Below, piece by piece: positions 34,301 to 49,300 of a DNA stretch of 64,000 nt. A program made the position numbers and the translations under genes. Each line of letters starts with the position of its first letter. Within the stretch, counting starts at the first letter, position 1. This stretch comes from Ariolimax columbianus. Its lineage: Eukaryota; Mollusca; Gastropoda; Stylommatophora; Arionidae. Under the pieces are notes generated by a model. The model saw nothing but the letters and a program-made list of their open reading frames with translations, had not been told where the DNA came from and searched no databases. The DNA lies in the NCBI GenBank assembly GCA_036924085.1, contig JAVGWX010000012.1:34116119-34180118 (forward strand). Reading direction: 5' to 3'.

Positions 34301-37300
34301 TCAAGATCAAACTTGCTTGATGAGAGTTGTTAATGGCCTTTGCCCCAAAAGGAGCGATGGACATTGATGACTGATTTCCCTTAAATACTTGGCAGTCTGT
34401 CTCAGATTCCTCTCCTCATTGTACACTCTATGCCTCAAACAATTACATCTATTTCCCTTATAAACTTGGCAGCCTGTCTCAGACTTTTCTCGAAACATAC
34501 AGTTTATCCTTCAGCTTATAGAGTCAACAGGCTTTCCTCTTTCTTCTTTGCGTTCAGGATCTTTTGGTCATGCTATATCTGCAGGCCAGTCGCCATGATG
34601 AAGTCTGTAGTCTTCACTAGGTCAGAGCGGCAGCCCCACAGCTTTTGTCTCAGCTCCACACCCTCTGGCCAGGTCTGGCATCTCATTTCCCTATAGATTG
34701 GGCATTCCTGTAGAATATGCTAAGGGTTCTCGCATCCTGTTCCACAGGGCACTCATCAGTGTGTGAGATCTTCAGTTGATATAGATGTTCTAGTAGTCTG
34801 CAGTGTCAAGTTCTCAGGCGAAATAAGGTAGTTTGTTGATTTCTTTTGAGTTGGTGAATTGGGTCTGTCGTACTGCTTATATTTCTGTCTTCTCTCCATT
34901 GGTGTATATACTGATTTCTGATGATATTCTTGATTTCTCTGTATGGTACTCGAGGATTAAATTGTGCCTTTTTGCTGCCATCTTTTGCCAGAGCATCAGA
35001 TCTCTCATTTCCCGTGATTCCGCAATGGGAGGGTAGCCACTCGAGCGCTATTGTTGAGGATCTCTGGAGTTTTCCCAGTTCTGTTCTGATCTCTGATAAC
35101 AGTGGTTTGTTGTTTGTATTGTCTCTAATAGTACTCTGCAGTCCGTGAATACAGCTATTTTTGTTGGAGGTTGCCTTTCTGTTTGAAGTATACTCAGTGT
35201 CAACAGGCTTAACTTCTACCGCAACATATTAAAAACTGAACGCAACTTTATCAACACCAGCAACATTTTGAGCAAGTAACGTTTTACTGTGGTTGTTGAC
35301 TTTGAGAGCCTATAACCTTTCTGTTTGTTGGTCAATAAATATGATTGTGTTGTGTGTAGAGATATAAGTGAATGAAGAACTTGTGATGTTATAGTTATTG
35401 CTGTGTGCGTGTTAGTTTCTGAGATACAAGAAGATGAAGGTGAAAATTTATAAAAACAAAGCACGAACATTTGGACTCACCCATTCAAGAACGTCGCTCT
35501 TCAATAAATCCACTAAAATCACAATAAAGTATCGATACTATTTTTATAATATCAGCACAAATGTTAGTTTACACTAATGTATTTAATTTCGTGTAAATAA
35601 ACAAACTAAACCGATCAACCTCAAAATTGAAAGTGCGATTCCAGAATTACAGTTAAAAGGAAAGAATAAGAAAAACCGGCCTACAGTGTCTAGAAAAGAG
35701 AAGAATTCGAGGTGACAATACAGGTTTATAGGATAATCAAAGGAAAGGTTAAATTAGACTATAACAAGTTTTTTTTCAAAATACAACCACCTACAAGAGC
35801 AAGGGGGCATAGCTACAAATTAACTAAAGCAAGGTCCAGATTAGATATTAGGAAATATTTTTTTAGTCAGAGAGTTGTGACTGTTTGGAATGCATTGCCA
35901 CAGGAAGTAGTGGAGGCAAGGACAATTAATGCACTCAAGAATAGATTGGATGCGCATAGCTTTTAAAGCAAGGAAATGTAAATTAAACTGGTTGTATACA
36001 GACTCTGCAAGTACCAGTATAAAAACGTTAGATTAAGTCAAGATCTTTCGCAACAATTTAGCTTCACCATTCTCAATAATAGGCTGGCTCCAACCCACTT
36101 AGAAGAAGATAATAAAACGTTTCAAATCCATTTGTAATCTAACAAAAAAATACTTTTACCGGTTGAGAACCTGTGTAGATGGAAGTGACGTATTCATCAT
36201 AACAAACTATCATCATAACAAACTATCTATATGTATTCATAATAACAAACTGTCTATTTCTATGGTGGCCTGGTTTGGTCATTACATGTTTAAAACAGTG
36301 TATGATCGGCCATTTTACCACTTTTTTTTGTTTTGGTGACATCGGATGGCAAGCGAGAAAAACATTTTCTGTGGCAATTTTACAGCAGAAGTTAAAAAAC
36401 ATTTTTCGGTTTATTTTCATTACACTGGCACATGTCTGCATTTCCAATTTTTAATTTGTTGATAAAATGGTGTCAGATTCTGCAGTGGCTGGTTCACAGT
36501 TTGAATATCGCGCTTCATCTATTAGTTACACTGTGACAACATAGAGAAGTTACAAGCAAATGATGTGACTTACCGAAGTTAGCATATTCCGGACAATACA
36601 TAAGGCCTTTTGTCTAATCAGCATAATGGGGTCTTCAAGTATTTTCAACAAAGTTTCTGTCCCAAGACTGTTGATGATCTTGACACGGAGTGGCTCTGAG
36701 GCACAGTATGTCAAGGACTGAAAGAACACGTGCAAGATGATTGGAAGGCAGAATCAATTCAACATGAGAATAAAATCAGTAAGCAGGTCACATACTGATA
36801 TGGAATAGCCAAAAAATGTAGGTGGTAGTTTCTAAAAGTGTCATTAAGTGACAGCAACATCCAACTTTGTGATTACTGTAGGTAGCAGACACTAGGTGTC
36901 ACATGCACATGCGCAACTCAAATGCAAAATGGTGTCCATGCTCACAGAGTATACAATCAAAGAACAGTGGGCTGTTGTGTGTTTTTTTTTGGGCAACAGG
37001 ACTTTCTGCAAAGAATATTCATAAGGAAATGTTTCCTATTTACAGTGAGATGTTTGTCGCACAAAGCGGTACATAATAGGGTCGTAGGGTCGATCAATTT
37101 TCTCAAGGATGCTAAAAAATTGCTGATAAAGCCTGACAGTCGTCCTGTTCAGATTGCAACAGAAGCATATATGCAGAGGGTGGGGGGATGATCCGAGATG
37201 ACAAGCAAGTAATGATAGACAGTGTAGCAACTGCAACAAGGTGTTTGCATGGTTTAGCCTACAACATAAAGCATGGTTGAATTAATTTTTGGAAAGTCTG

Positions 37301-40300
37301 CTCATGGTAGGTACCAAGACAACTGACCAAGGTGCACAACATGAACCAAATGTGCTAGTCCTTGCACTTATAAAGCAACAGGATAAATATATCAATGTTG
37401 GCGGAAATTATGTTGAGAAATAAGGGATAATGTTAATGCAATAGGGGCTAAAGATGCAAAACAATGAATGAGCTGACAGCAGTCATTGACTCATAGCTAA
37501 CTGCTTGCACCAGTGTCAGTGAACCAGACTTGACCAAGGCCTTATTCCGCCTCCAAGTGGCGGCCCTGGAAACAGGCTGCATTAGTACAGTCTGATTAAG
37601 AGAGTAAGGATCAGATTTGGAAGCAAACCTGGTATAAAAAAAAAGCCAGCTGAAACCAAATGTGTAGAACTGAAACGCACAGCCTCGCTGTAAGCTATAA
37701 CACAAAGTCCTTTCCAAGGCAAATGCAGAAGAAGCAAGCGCGCAATAAGAAATGGTTTTCAAGTTTGTTTCTCACAATTTAAAAAAACAAACCCATTTGT
37801 GACCTATTTTTTGACTAGCCCTTGCAATACTGGATAAACATGTTGATCACTAGTATATGTTATGTGAATAAGTAAGAGGAGGGCGTATAATGTAGAAATA
37901 CATATTTGCTTGGTAAATAAAAAGTAAAATTCTTTCGGAGGAGAGTTTTCACATTGTTTTACTTGTTGAAGTGGTTTGAATCCTAGATCCACTTTAAAAC
38001 ATCTAAGTCTAATGTACGGTTTCTAAAAGCTCAGATAGTAGCAGCCATTCCCTGGTAACAGTTTTAACTGACTACTGACGAAACTATGCCCCAATACATG
38101 CTGAAGATGGATTTACTTGACCCCCAGGCACAGAACATAGTGCAACACTGGCGATCTCATAAAACAAAGATAGCCACAGACATGACTTGTTGGAGTCATT
38201 AATATGAATGTTTGATGGCGAATGAGGAAAAAGAATTCATATTTGGTCTTCTTCTTACACCAAACTCCTATCTAGACGTAGCGTAGTAGTTAGTGGCATG
38301 ATTCACAAATCAAACTTACATGTGCTCGGATTCATGAAACAGTTAGGAAACAGTAAGGAGTGAAACAGTAACCCAAAGGGAAGTTAACGCATTTTAAAAT
38401 CTGTGCAGAACTCAGATGCACTGAGCCGTAAGGTGAAAAATACAGTTCAGTGCATTCCTTTTTGGGAAACAAGGTTAACAACAACAACTATTTGTTTAAA
38501 TCTAGTGCTATATTATGTTGGGTAGGTCTGCCACAGAGACTCCATTGTTAGAGAAGTTAGTACATCGTTAGTTGCCTCTTAAGATATATTCTCAGTGGGG
38601 CCCTATTCTCTGAGGGGGCAGCAATAGCAGAGAGGTAAAATGGTTGTCTATCAAGATAGAAATGAACGAAAGTACAAAACACTGAGTGTTCAAATCCCAC
38701 AAGTTTCAAGTGACCCTTGGTCTCGAGAGGTGATATTGTGTGCCAAGTTCTATCAGAGACGAAAGATAAAATCTAAGGTCCTTTTTACACGCAAAAGAAC
38801 CCTTGGCAGTTGGAAATCTAATAGAGAAGGCTGTTAACCACTGTCTGGGCAAAAACATTAGGTAATTAATAACATTCCTATCCAGGCACGTGCTAGAGAG
38901 TAAATATGAGAAAATAATTAAAATCTGCATCCTTTTTCAACTCGTCTCAACTAACACGCCTTGCCACTGGACCAAGGTAGCTCAGGACAAGAGAGTGCGG
39001 GTTAATGATATGCAAATTGTCCGCACTTAAATCTCATTAAAGCGCATGTCAAAGTGTCGGACCTTGGATTAAAGGAAAAGGCAGTCACATAGCAGACACT
39101 GTTGTCAAGGATTAGTGTTAAGAGACTTGATCATACATTAGACCTTAGACAATCTGCAAACATTTCTATCCTGACTCTGTGGCCTTCATCACTAGCGATG
39201 GGAAATTGAAGTTGGACCACGCTCTTAGTGTGGTTCTATTCTCTATCCTGTTCTCGTCTCTATCACATACAGAAGACTCCAGGTAAGCACTCAGACAAAA
39301 GGAACAAGACAAGAATAACCATATCCCTTACCTTTATGGCCCACACTGCATTCAGCCTTACTGTGCTGTCTGGACTATTACTGTACTGGCTCAAGAGTTC
39401 CAAAGCATTGTTCTGTAGGAGTGCCTGTGGATCAGTTACAATTAGAAATGCCATAAGGAAATTACAGAATGACACCAAAATTCATTACAAGCTTTCTCTC
39501 ATTACTGGCAAGATTATATAGATGAATAATAATGCTGCTTTTCCTGGTAGATAGTGTGTAGAGGGCAGGTCTTAACAGAGTTTGAGACCGTGTCTCTACA
39601 GTAAGGGACCTGTAACTTAACTGCTCAGCCACATGCTCCACATAATTTTGTTATAGTAAGAAAATAACACTGCTGATATAGCAGTCCAAAATTTACTTAA
39701 GAAGAGTTGGTATATGTATTATATATGAAGACAACAATATCAACCAACATTAATGGAATTCAAAGGGCGCTTGACAAAACAACTTGATGATCTGGACTTT
39801 GCAGATTACATGGCTCTTCCGTCTCATAACCATAATCAAATGCAAAACAAAATAAGCATACTTGAGAAATCACAGTAATTGGGACTGAAAATACACAGAT
39901 TGGGTGGGGAAAGAAAGAAGATAAGAAAAACGAGTTTCATATAACACTCAAGAATAAATATCAAGCATTGGAGCAGCTAGATGAAGGGGTCAGCATTGAG
40001 GATAAATGGGAACAAGTACAAAGTACTTGGAAAACTGCATGCTAGGAATGAAGAAACGGCAGCATAAAGAATGGATAACAGCAGAAAGAATCACTAAAAT
40101 CGAAAAAAAGGCGAAATAAGAAAATGGCCTTACTAAATAGTAAAACGAAAGCCACAAAAAGAACTGCACAGAAAGAGTATGTAGAGAGCAACAAGGAGGT
40201 TAAAAAGAGCATCAAGGCAGACAAAAGATGTTATATAGATGGTCTGGCTTAGGAAGTGGTAGAGGTTGCAGGAAAGGGAAATATGAAATGTCTATAAGAG

Positions 40301-43300
40301 GCTACCAAGAAACTATCGGGAAATTATCATCAACAAGGTAGACCAATCAAAAATAAACTTGGGGAAAAGATAACTAACCTTGAAGAACAGAAGAAAAGAT
40401 TGGTAGAATACTTTGAAGAGCTTTTGAATAGACCAGCACCAGATAACCCCTTAGACATCCCACCAGCAGAGGAGAACCTGCCAATCATCTGCGATAATCC
40501 AAGTAAAGAAGAGATTAAAAGGGCAATATATATATATATAAAAGAGATTCTAAGGGACGGAAAAACAGCAAGGCCTGATGGGATGCCACCAGAAGCCATA
40601 AAAGCACATGTTGAAACATCTACTAACATGCTCCACAACTTGATAGGCGCGGAGCAAGAAAGCTTACCAAAAGATTGGAGAGAGGGCGGGCTACCTGGTG
40701 AAATTGCTCAAGAAATGAGATTTACAGGAAAGCAAAAACCATAGAGGAATAATGTTTTATAAGTGCCGGGAAAGGTGTTAAAGTAATACTAGAAATGTTT
40801 TAAAAGCAGTGGATAACAAGATAAGGGATGAGCAGGCGGGTTTCAGACAGAATAGATCATATGTTGACCGGTGAGCCACATTGCGGATAATTGTGGATCA
40901 ATCATTGGAATGGAATTCGAGTTTGTACATCAATTTTGTTGATTATGTAAAGGCTTTTGACAGTTTGGACAGAGATATACTCTGGAAACTACTGAAGCAC
41001 TATGGAATTCCTCAAAAGCTCACAAACATAATTAGACAGACGTATGAAAGTATGCAATGTAGAGTTATACGCGAAGGACAACTCACAGAGCCATTTAAAA
41101 TTAAATCGGGGGTATGACAGGGTTGCCTACTGTCGCCTTTCCTGTTCATCCTGGCAGTAAAGATAGTCCTACTATATGGAGCGGAAACCTGGAGGATGAC
41201 CAAAGGCAATGACAGGAGATTACAGGGTTTTGTCAACAGATACGCGAGAAAGAAGGCACACATTAATTAAAGAAAGGTCCAGATTAGATACCAGGAAATA
41301 TTTTTTTAATCAGAGAGTGGTAAATGCTTGGAATGCATTGCCACAGGAAATAATGGAGACAGGATCAATTAATACATTAAATAATAGATTGGATGCAGAT
41401 AGGTATTTATAGATCAAGTGAATGTAACAGAAACTGGTTGTATACAGACTCTGTAGAGTCTTCTAAATCAGTTTAAAGATGTTAAGTAATTGTCGTCTCC
41501 TTGCAACATATGGAGGATATAGTCCCCACTGCAGTTTGTTCTATCATATATTAATGCACTTACATGTATTTTTGAAGTGTTGGTTTCTATAGAAATACAT
41601 ACTTTAATATTGGGCCCTTGCGCAGAGTAGAAAGATGGAAATGGTATGATAGTATAACTAATATGGAACTGTTGGAAAGACCAGACATATATCAGTGGAA
41701 CATGATGTGATAAAAAGACACTGACATTGGATAGGACATACATTAAGGGAAACAGGGCAACAGAGGTTGTTGTTGAATGCCCACAATGAGTAGGATCATT
41801 TTTTTGTCATAGCTTTTCTCACATCCAGAGCGTACTGATAAAGGTGGACCAGGGTCGTTCAGGTGGTTGTGCTATGCTTGGTTTCATCTGACTGTCGCTT
41901 ACTACTACGGGGATCACGTCGATCCCTCGCCTCGCCAGGCTGCCATGAAAACAGCTCGTTTTGAGGAAGAGCTAGCGTGGAAGCCGAGGTGAAGGTCTTG
42001 GGCAGTATATTTTGCCTGACCCCAACTAACATGTGTGATGAGTACATTGTGCCTGACCAGACGTTAGTCTTCCTTCCCTAGCAAAAACACACACAGAAAA
42101 GAGAACTCGAGATAAGCAAAGAGCTGGAGCTGATGGTTCATGACAAGTGGACGTATGTTCTTATAGAAGACATGTGCTCCACAGGGAGCTGAAAAGGTTT
42201 TGACTAAGACAAAAGAGTGCCATATTTCAACAAAGCAAAGAATACCACAACTAACTCATCATCTGATCTCCACGACAACGAGTTACACAGAGTCCCATTA
42301 TACAAACATCCAACAACATGAGGGTCTTCAATTACAACCAGAACCCTTATTTACGAACACAAGTTTTCTCTTACAAACATTTTCCAGGCAAGATTTTTAA
42401 ACCAATCGGTCTGCCCGTTTCAAAATTGACTTTGCGTCATGTTTTCCTACATTTTGATTTCAAAAGTCATGCATAACACTTCTTTTAAATTGGCCATGTG
42501 AATCTGTTATATTGTTGAAATTGCCCATGTGAATGTTATATTGTTGAATTTGCCCATGTACATCTGTTATATTGTCAAATTGTCCATGTGCATCTGTTAT
42601 ATTTGTGTTTATAATATTGATAATGGATCTTTAGTAAGGTGATACTCAATTTTGAAAAAAGTGCGAAAGTCAATCCAATGCTATAAAACCCAATAGCCAG
42701 TTAGTGAAATGCTTTAACAATGGAGACAGACCTCAACGTCACAAATTAAATGCATTCCTTTTTCAAGAAGCAATCTCCACATCCATCGTTAGTCACAATC
42801 CTAGCCTTTCAAGACCAGAGCCATGATTACCAGCCCATGTAAGCTCATCATCAAATCCCCCTTCTCAACAAAAAATAATAAATAAAATAATTTAACATCC
42901 ACAAAACTGTCTTGTGAGAAAGATGTTAAATTTCCACCTGACAACTTTACTCAAGAGACCTAAATCCCAATAATTTTACACACTCATCTTCGACTCTTTT
43001 CTCTGTGGCCAAAATGCATTTTCAAACAAAAAACTGCATTCGACATTACAAACAAATCCACTTTACGAACATACTCTGATATTTATCTGTTTGTATTAGT
43101 GGGATGTAGCTGGTTTCACCCTTCCATTTCTGTTTGTTTCTAGAGCTTTCTTTCAAATCCACAAGGATAATTCCCACTTTTGCCCTATATGAATGGCAAA
43201 GTGTACAATAAACATGAGTTGGAGAGTCTTCTACCCTAGATGAATGACAGAATACCACTTACATCTTTGCTTGGGCTGAAATCTAAGGCCAGGTTGCATA

Positions 43301-46300
43301 AGCAAGTCATAGCAAGCACCATTACCTCCCTGTTGTTGGAATGGATCATCTGTAAGTATGCCCAAAGAGGTAGGATTAGTTCACCATTTATGTTGGGGAG
43401 GAAATAATAGGACCACTACACTCCCATATATAATGTAGTAGGAGACTTGTTCTTTTTCTGAACTCTTCAAAAACATATTACTCATTCTTTTATTCATGTA
43501 TCATATATGATGTTTTTGCAACTGATTCCCTACTTGAAGCAGACACAACGACTCCGAAAAAATGTACTGACTTGACTGAATTTCGAACACCGAGTTTTGA
43601 ATTTCGAACACCGAGTTATTCGTCTGGGTTATTGTGTACGACAAAGACAGGAACAGCCCCACAGAAAAAATGTCATAAGAGGCGGCTAACTGTGTGACAT
43701 GGCATAACACCATCAATGGTTAGGTGATTTGTTAAAAGTCTAACAAGCTGTGGGTCTACTTTGCTCTAGTGTTTGAGTCTATTAAGATGAACTCGCACAT
43801 CAGTTAAACACCCGCCGCCACACTTGTCCCAATGCAGAGGAGTAATAAGCTGCTCGAGTCTAGCCCGTTAAGCAGGAAATCCTCCTCCTGGCGACACCCA
43901 GCTCACACAAGAGCTGGTACCTGCACAGGAGTATCCACTGCTGTAGAAGCACAGGTCGACTATGACTAAGTTTCACAAAAATTCACTTCTTCTTAAAATG
44001 TTATTCATATAGGAAATGGAGCCGTTGTGCTGTGTAGTTAAGAAAGATTAGGTATATACTGTGTTCTTTATGAAAATATGTTAAAACTGGTAGTGATTTT
44101 GTAGGAAAATTGAAATTGTCAACTTCACAGACATTCAGTAACACATGAATATTGTGACAATTATTTCATTTCACATAACAAAGTGATTCTTTAAGGATAT
44201 ACGTCTATATATCTATAGACCAACAAATAAAAAAAGATTACAGACGCTCGAAGTCAACAACCATAGTATAATGTGTAGTGCTGAAAAATAAAGGTTAATG
44301 TAGTTATTTCCATCATGTCTATATTTAAGAATGGGATGAATGTTTAAACTTGCTGCATTCTGCGCAATAGAATAGGATGTCAATAGCCAAGAAATGACAT
44401 TTTATCAGGACAATGATCATTACTCTGCAAATCCAATTAAGACTGACAGGAAGAAATGACATTTTATCAGGCCAACGATCATTACTCTGACAGGAAGAAA
44501 TGACATTTTATCAGGCCAATGATCATTACTCTGAAAGGAAGAAATGACATTTGATCAGGCCAATGATCATTACTCTGACAGGAGGAAATGACATTTGATC
44601 AGACCAACGATCATTACTCTGAAAGGAAGAAATGACATTTGATCAGGCCAATGATCATTACTCTGACAGGAGGAAATGACATTTTATCAGGCCAATGATC
44701 ATTACTCTGCAAGTCCAATTAAGACTGACAGGAAGAAATGACATTTTATCAGGCCAACGATCATTACTCTGACAGGAAGAAATGACATTTTATCAGGACA
44801 ATGATCATTACTCTGCAAATCCAATTAAGACTGACAGGAAGAAATGACATTTTATCAGGCCAACGATCATTACTCTGACAGGAAGAAATGACATTTTATC
44901 AGGACAATGATCATTACTCTGAAAGGAAGAAATGACATTTGATCAGGCCAATGATCATTACTCTGACAGGAGGAAATGACATTTGATCAGACCAACGATC
45001 ATTACTCTGAAAGGAAGAAATGACATTTGATCAGGCCAATGATCATTACTCTGACAGGAGGAAATGACATTTTATCAGGCCAATGATGATTACTCTGACA
45101 GGAGGAAATGACATTTTATCAGGCCAATGATCATTACTCTGCAAGTCCAATTAAGACTGACAGGAAGAAATGACATTTTATCAGGCCAATGATCATTACT
45201 CTGACAGGAAGAAATGACATTTTATCAGGCCAATGATCATTACTCTGCAAGTCCAATTAAGACTGACAGGAAGAAATGACATTTTATCAGGCCAATGATC
45301 ATTACTCTGCAAGTCCAATTAAGACTGACAGGAAGAAATGACATTTTATCAGGCCAATGATCATTACTCTGCAAGTCCAATTAAGACTGACAGGAAGAAA
45401 TGACATTTTATCAGGCCAATGATCATTACTCTGCAAGTCCAATTAAGACTGACAGGAAGAAATGACATTTTATCAGGCCAATGATCATTACTCTGAAAGG
45501 AAGAAATGACATTTGATCAGGCCAATGTTCATTACTCTGACAGGGACACAAAAGAAATAGACTGTGGTAACGCTAATGGTGGAACAATGCAGAAATACAA
45601 CTCAGGAAGTCAGAACACAGCAAATAATCACATAGTATTTCCCCCTCTACATTAATGACATTCATACCAATATTATGTTATTTTATCATGAATACTTCAG
45701 GTCATAGACAGTTTTAATTACCTGTCTTAAGTTCTGTAGATCGTAATTGTAGCTCAATTTGTTTAATATTAACCAATTTTATTTCCACAAAAAAAAAAAA
45801 AAAAAGCAGCTATCTGACATATGGAGTTGCGGCAGATCGAAAAACACAAATCAACAAAATTAGCTTGGACTGGAAAGAGTTAATTGTACTAGACCTTAGC
45901 TTTATATAAGGTGAAGTGTCATTGACTTCCTAACAGTATTTCCATCCCTACTAGTAAGACAAGTACCCATTAACAGCTGGATAGACTGGAGTGTGTTGAT
46001 GATGGGGATCAAACCCTATAACTTTGCTGTGAGAAGCAATCGCTCTACCACTCTGATAGTTATGCTGTTCCGTAGTAGTGAAATGTCACATACCTGAATC
46101 AATGGCTTCCATACAGCTTTGTCATTTAACACTGTCCTAATTTGCTGCACAGATCGCGTTAGAGACTGCAGACATCTGAGACTAGCCGCTACTTCCCCTT
46201 GATTTGAACTGTTCATGGATGCCAAAATCTGTTCTACCATACACTCTTTCTTGATCACCTACGGAGCACAGAGAACAAAATACCATGATGCAGTGTCAAG

Positions 46301-49300
46301 AAGAAGACATTTGTGATTTTCATGAAAAATATTTTTGTGGAAAGCAAAGCCATCTACTCACCTGTGTGTTTCAGGGACTCGAAAATGGAGTAGGGAATAG
46401 TAACTTTAAAACCTGCCATGCCACCCATAATGGTACCAGGAGATTTGTGATGTCAAATATTGGTAGTAGCTTTGGTGTTAGGCCGAAGATGTAGCAGTGA
46501 ATGAGCTGACAGCAACTCATAGCTGGCTGATTGCATCAGGGTCAGCAAACCAGAGCTGACCAAGACCCTATTCCACCTTCAAACGGCGGCCCTGAAAACA
46601 AGCTGCAGTAGTGGAGTCTGGCTAAGAAAGTCAGCTGAAATGAGACGTGTTTGGCAAAAAAACAAACAAACAGATATTGCAGCCTTGCTGAAACTACCAC
46701 ACAACATCCTTGTTAGGATGAACGTCAAAGGAGAAATACCTTTGGTGTAGGAGCTCTCTTGTCCTTTTCAGGGCATTGTCCAAATGTGATATCCAGCTCT
46801 CGCCTGTTTCTCCTCATAACATGCAGCAGCAGCTAAATTATATGAGAGTAGTCGAATGGTTATCAACCCTCGATGAATATGGGACCATACCCATGCATTT
46901 GAAACTGGATTTGATAGAATGCACGGAGGGGACCACTTGGTTCAATGGCTATGATGGTGATATCGGTAACACATTGTAGAGCATAAGGGGTTTGGCATGG
47001 TATGTCGTAAGACCTGGCCATTCACTGCATCTGACTTCATCTACAAAACTCTGGACTTGTTTTGCCACTGGCTTTAGATGGACTCAGGAGAGAGAGAGAG
47101 TGAGGACGACTCTTCCTCACAATAATCCAAATCACGGCACAAGTTACTCTATCATCCCTTTATCCATTAATCATAGACAAACATAAGATATTCCCAAACA
47201 AAATGGATGAACAGAGAGTGACTTTCATTCCCCATGATGGATGAATGAAAAAAATCTGGGGTGTAAATAATAGGTTCACTATAACAAATCCAAGTAGGTT
47301 GTACAAGTTGACTAAAGAGGGCTGTGCATGAGGCTAGCAATGTCATCATATAAAACCACTGTTATTAAAAAAGCCACTGTTCTGATACAAACTTCCTGTA
47401 AGGGAGCCAGCTATAAGGCTGGCCCTATGCTTCACATGGAGCAAGAAGATGAAAGAAGAACATACCAGGTGTGTTGTCAAATGATTAAGGGTGTGGGTGC
47501 AGTATCATCACTTAACAAACTGCCATTGACTCATTTTTACTGCTATTAAATTTGGTAAAACACTTTCAAAATGATCCAAGTGAATGTTCTTAGTCGAAAT
47601 GTACTTCTACAGGGGCAGATGACCCTATGTAGGTCCCAGGTCTCATATGAGCTGGATGTAGCCGAAGGGAGGATTTCCTGCTTCTGAGTTGGAATAAGTG
47701 CAGCGAAGGGTGGTTAACCAATATGCAAGTCTATCTTTATAGAGTCAAACACTAGAGGAAAGTAGACCTGCAGCCTGTTAGACACCATCTATGATGCTCT
47801 TAACAAGCCACCTAATCATGGCCGGTGTTATGCCATGTCACACAGTCGCCTCTTACGACTCGCTCTCTGTGGGGCAGTGGTGCTATTCTTGTCCTTGTCA
47901 TACACATGGTAGACCACTCAAGTGAATGTATAGACAATATAGACAATAAAAGATTTTCAATATTATATGCATTTCTTCTTCTTTATCATTCACCCTCAGA
48001 TCTAGGTCGCGGTTTCTCTTACAAAGACCACCATTGTTTCTAAGGCTGTTTAATCTTTACACAGCTTTTTGTCTCCTGTCTGTATTGCTCTCTCTCTTCC
48101 TGTATGAGCATGCAGTTTTGTAGTATGTGTTCCACAGTCATTGTATGCTCCTCACATGGACCACCTGTCATTTGTCCCAATCCTCTATTTTGTGTTAAAA
48201 ATGGTCCTTGAGTCTAAAATGTCCAGTTCTCAGTCTGAAAATGAAAACTTGCTTTTCTCTAGTAAAATCATAGTAGTTTTCTTTTCTGAAGTGGGGACTG
48301 GTCGCTGACCAGTCTATTTTCCCCAAAAATTAATTTTAATTATAGTCTTTGTCTCATTATCCATGACGCTTTAATCTGTTTATGGGGAATCCCCTCAACA
48401 CTTTGCTAGTCTGTCTGCAACTTCATTGTCGTCGATATTGCATTAGGAGGGTATTCACTGAATGATAAAACTTGGGTGTTCTGCTGAAGCTGTGTTAGGG
48501 AGTACATGCATTCCTCGAGATTCTATCTTCTTTATGTTGTTTTAGATCTGTTTCCTTTGCATATATTCAAGTTAACATATGAAAGAGTACGCAGAAGAAG
48601 ATGAAGATACATGGCAAATCTCCTTCGCCAGGTCCCAGTAATGTGAATGAAGCCATAATGATAGTTTTCTTTGCTTCTGTTTAAAAAAAAATAATAATGA
48701 GAATTAGTCAGTAAGTATGTCACAGATAAGGTAGTCAGCAAGTAGGTCACATTTATGGGACATCTGACAAATGTAGCTGGTAGTTTCTAAAGATATCGTT
48801 AAGTGGCAGTAACATCCAATTTTATGATTACTCTAGGTAGCAAACATTAGGTGTCGCACAAACGTATGCAGCTCAAATTCAAAATTGCATCTGTACTCAC
48901 ATAGTGTACAAGAAATAACAGTATGCTGTTATGCATTTCTTTTGAGCAAAATAACTTTCTGCAACAGATATACTTTGAGGAGAATGCTTCCTGTGTACAG
49001 TGAGAAGGAAGACTCTGGTCAGGCAAAATATACTGGCCAAGACCTAGCTCCATGGCTTCATCGCAGCTCTCCCTGGAAACAGGTTGTTTTCATGGAAGCC
49101 TGACTAACAAGGTGAGGCATCAACGTGATCCCCATAGTAGTGAGCGACATGCACATGAAACCAGGCACAACTGCCTGAAGGACTCAGGCCCACCTTCATC
49201 AGCATGCTAGGGATATGAGGAAAGCTACTGCAATTCGTCACTTAACATCCTTTTCAGGGCGCACAAAAGAGTAAACCTACTCATTGTGGGCATTCTAAAC

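Larger units (their letters stand above)
39735..42190 (+). mobile_element. Rearranged RTE-like LINE with nested insertions
   Basis: The order of protein segments is abnormal. First comes the catalytic palm region (QLDDLDFADYMALPSHNHNQ, where FADD has become FADY). Then the pre-RT linker (KWEQVQSTWKTAC, VKKSIKADKRCYIDGLA), the RT fingers (YFEELLNRPAPDNP, ARPDGMPPEAIKAH) and VDYVKAFDSLDRDILWKLLK up to GCLLSPFLFILAV. That is fused directly to IVLLYGAETWR. A CR1-like tail (41213-41515) and R1 (41768-42077) interrupt its 3' part. It is dead. Confidence 0.82.

Noticed and set aside
44388..45548. CRISPR array
   Set aside because: Units are directly adjacent with no unique spacers, and the genome is eukaryotic. 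It is a minisatellite. The same applies to 5.1, 9.1, 13.1, 15.2 and 50.5 kb.
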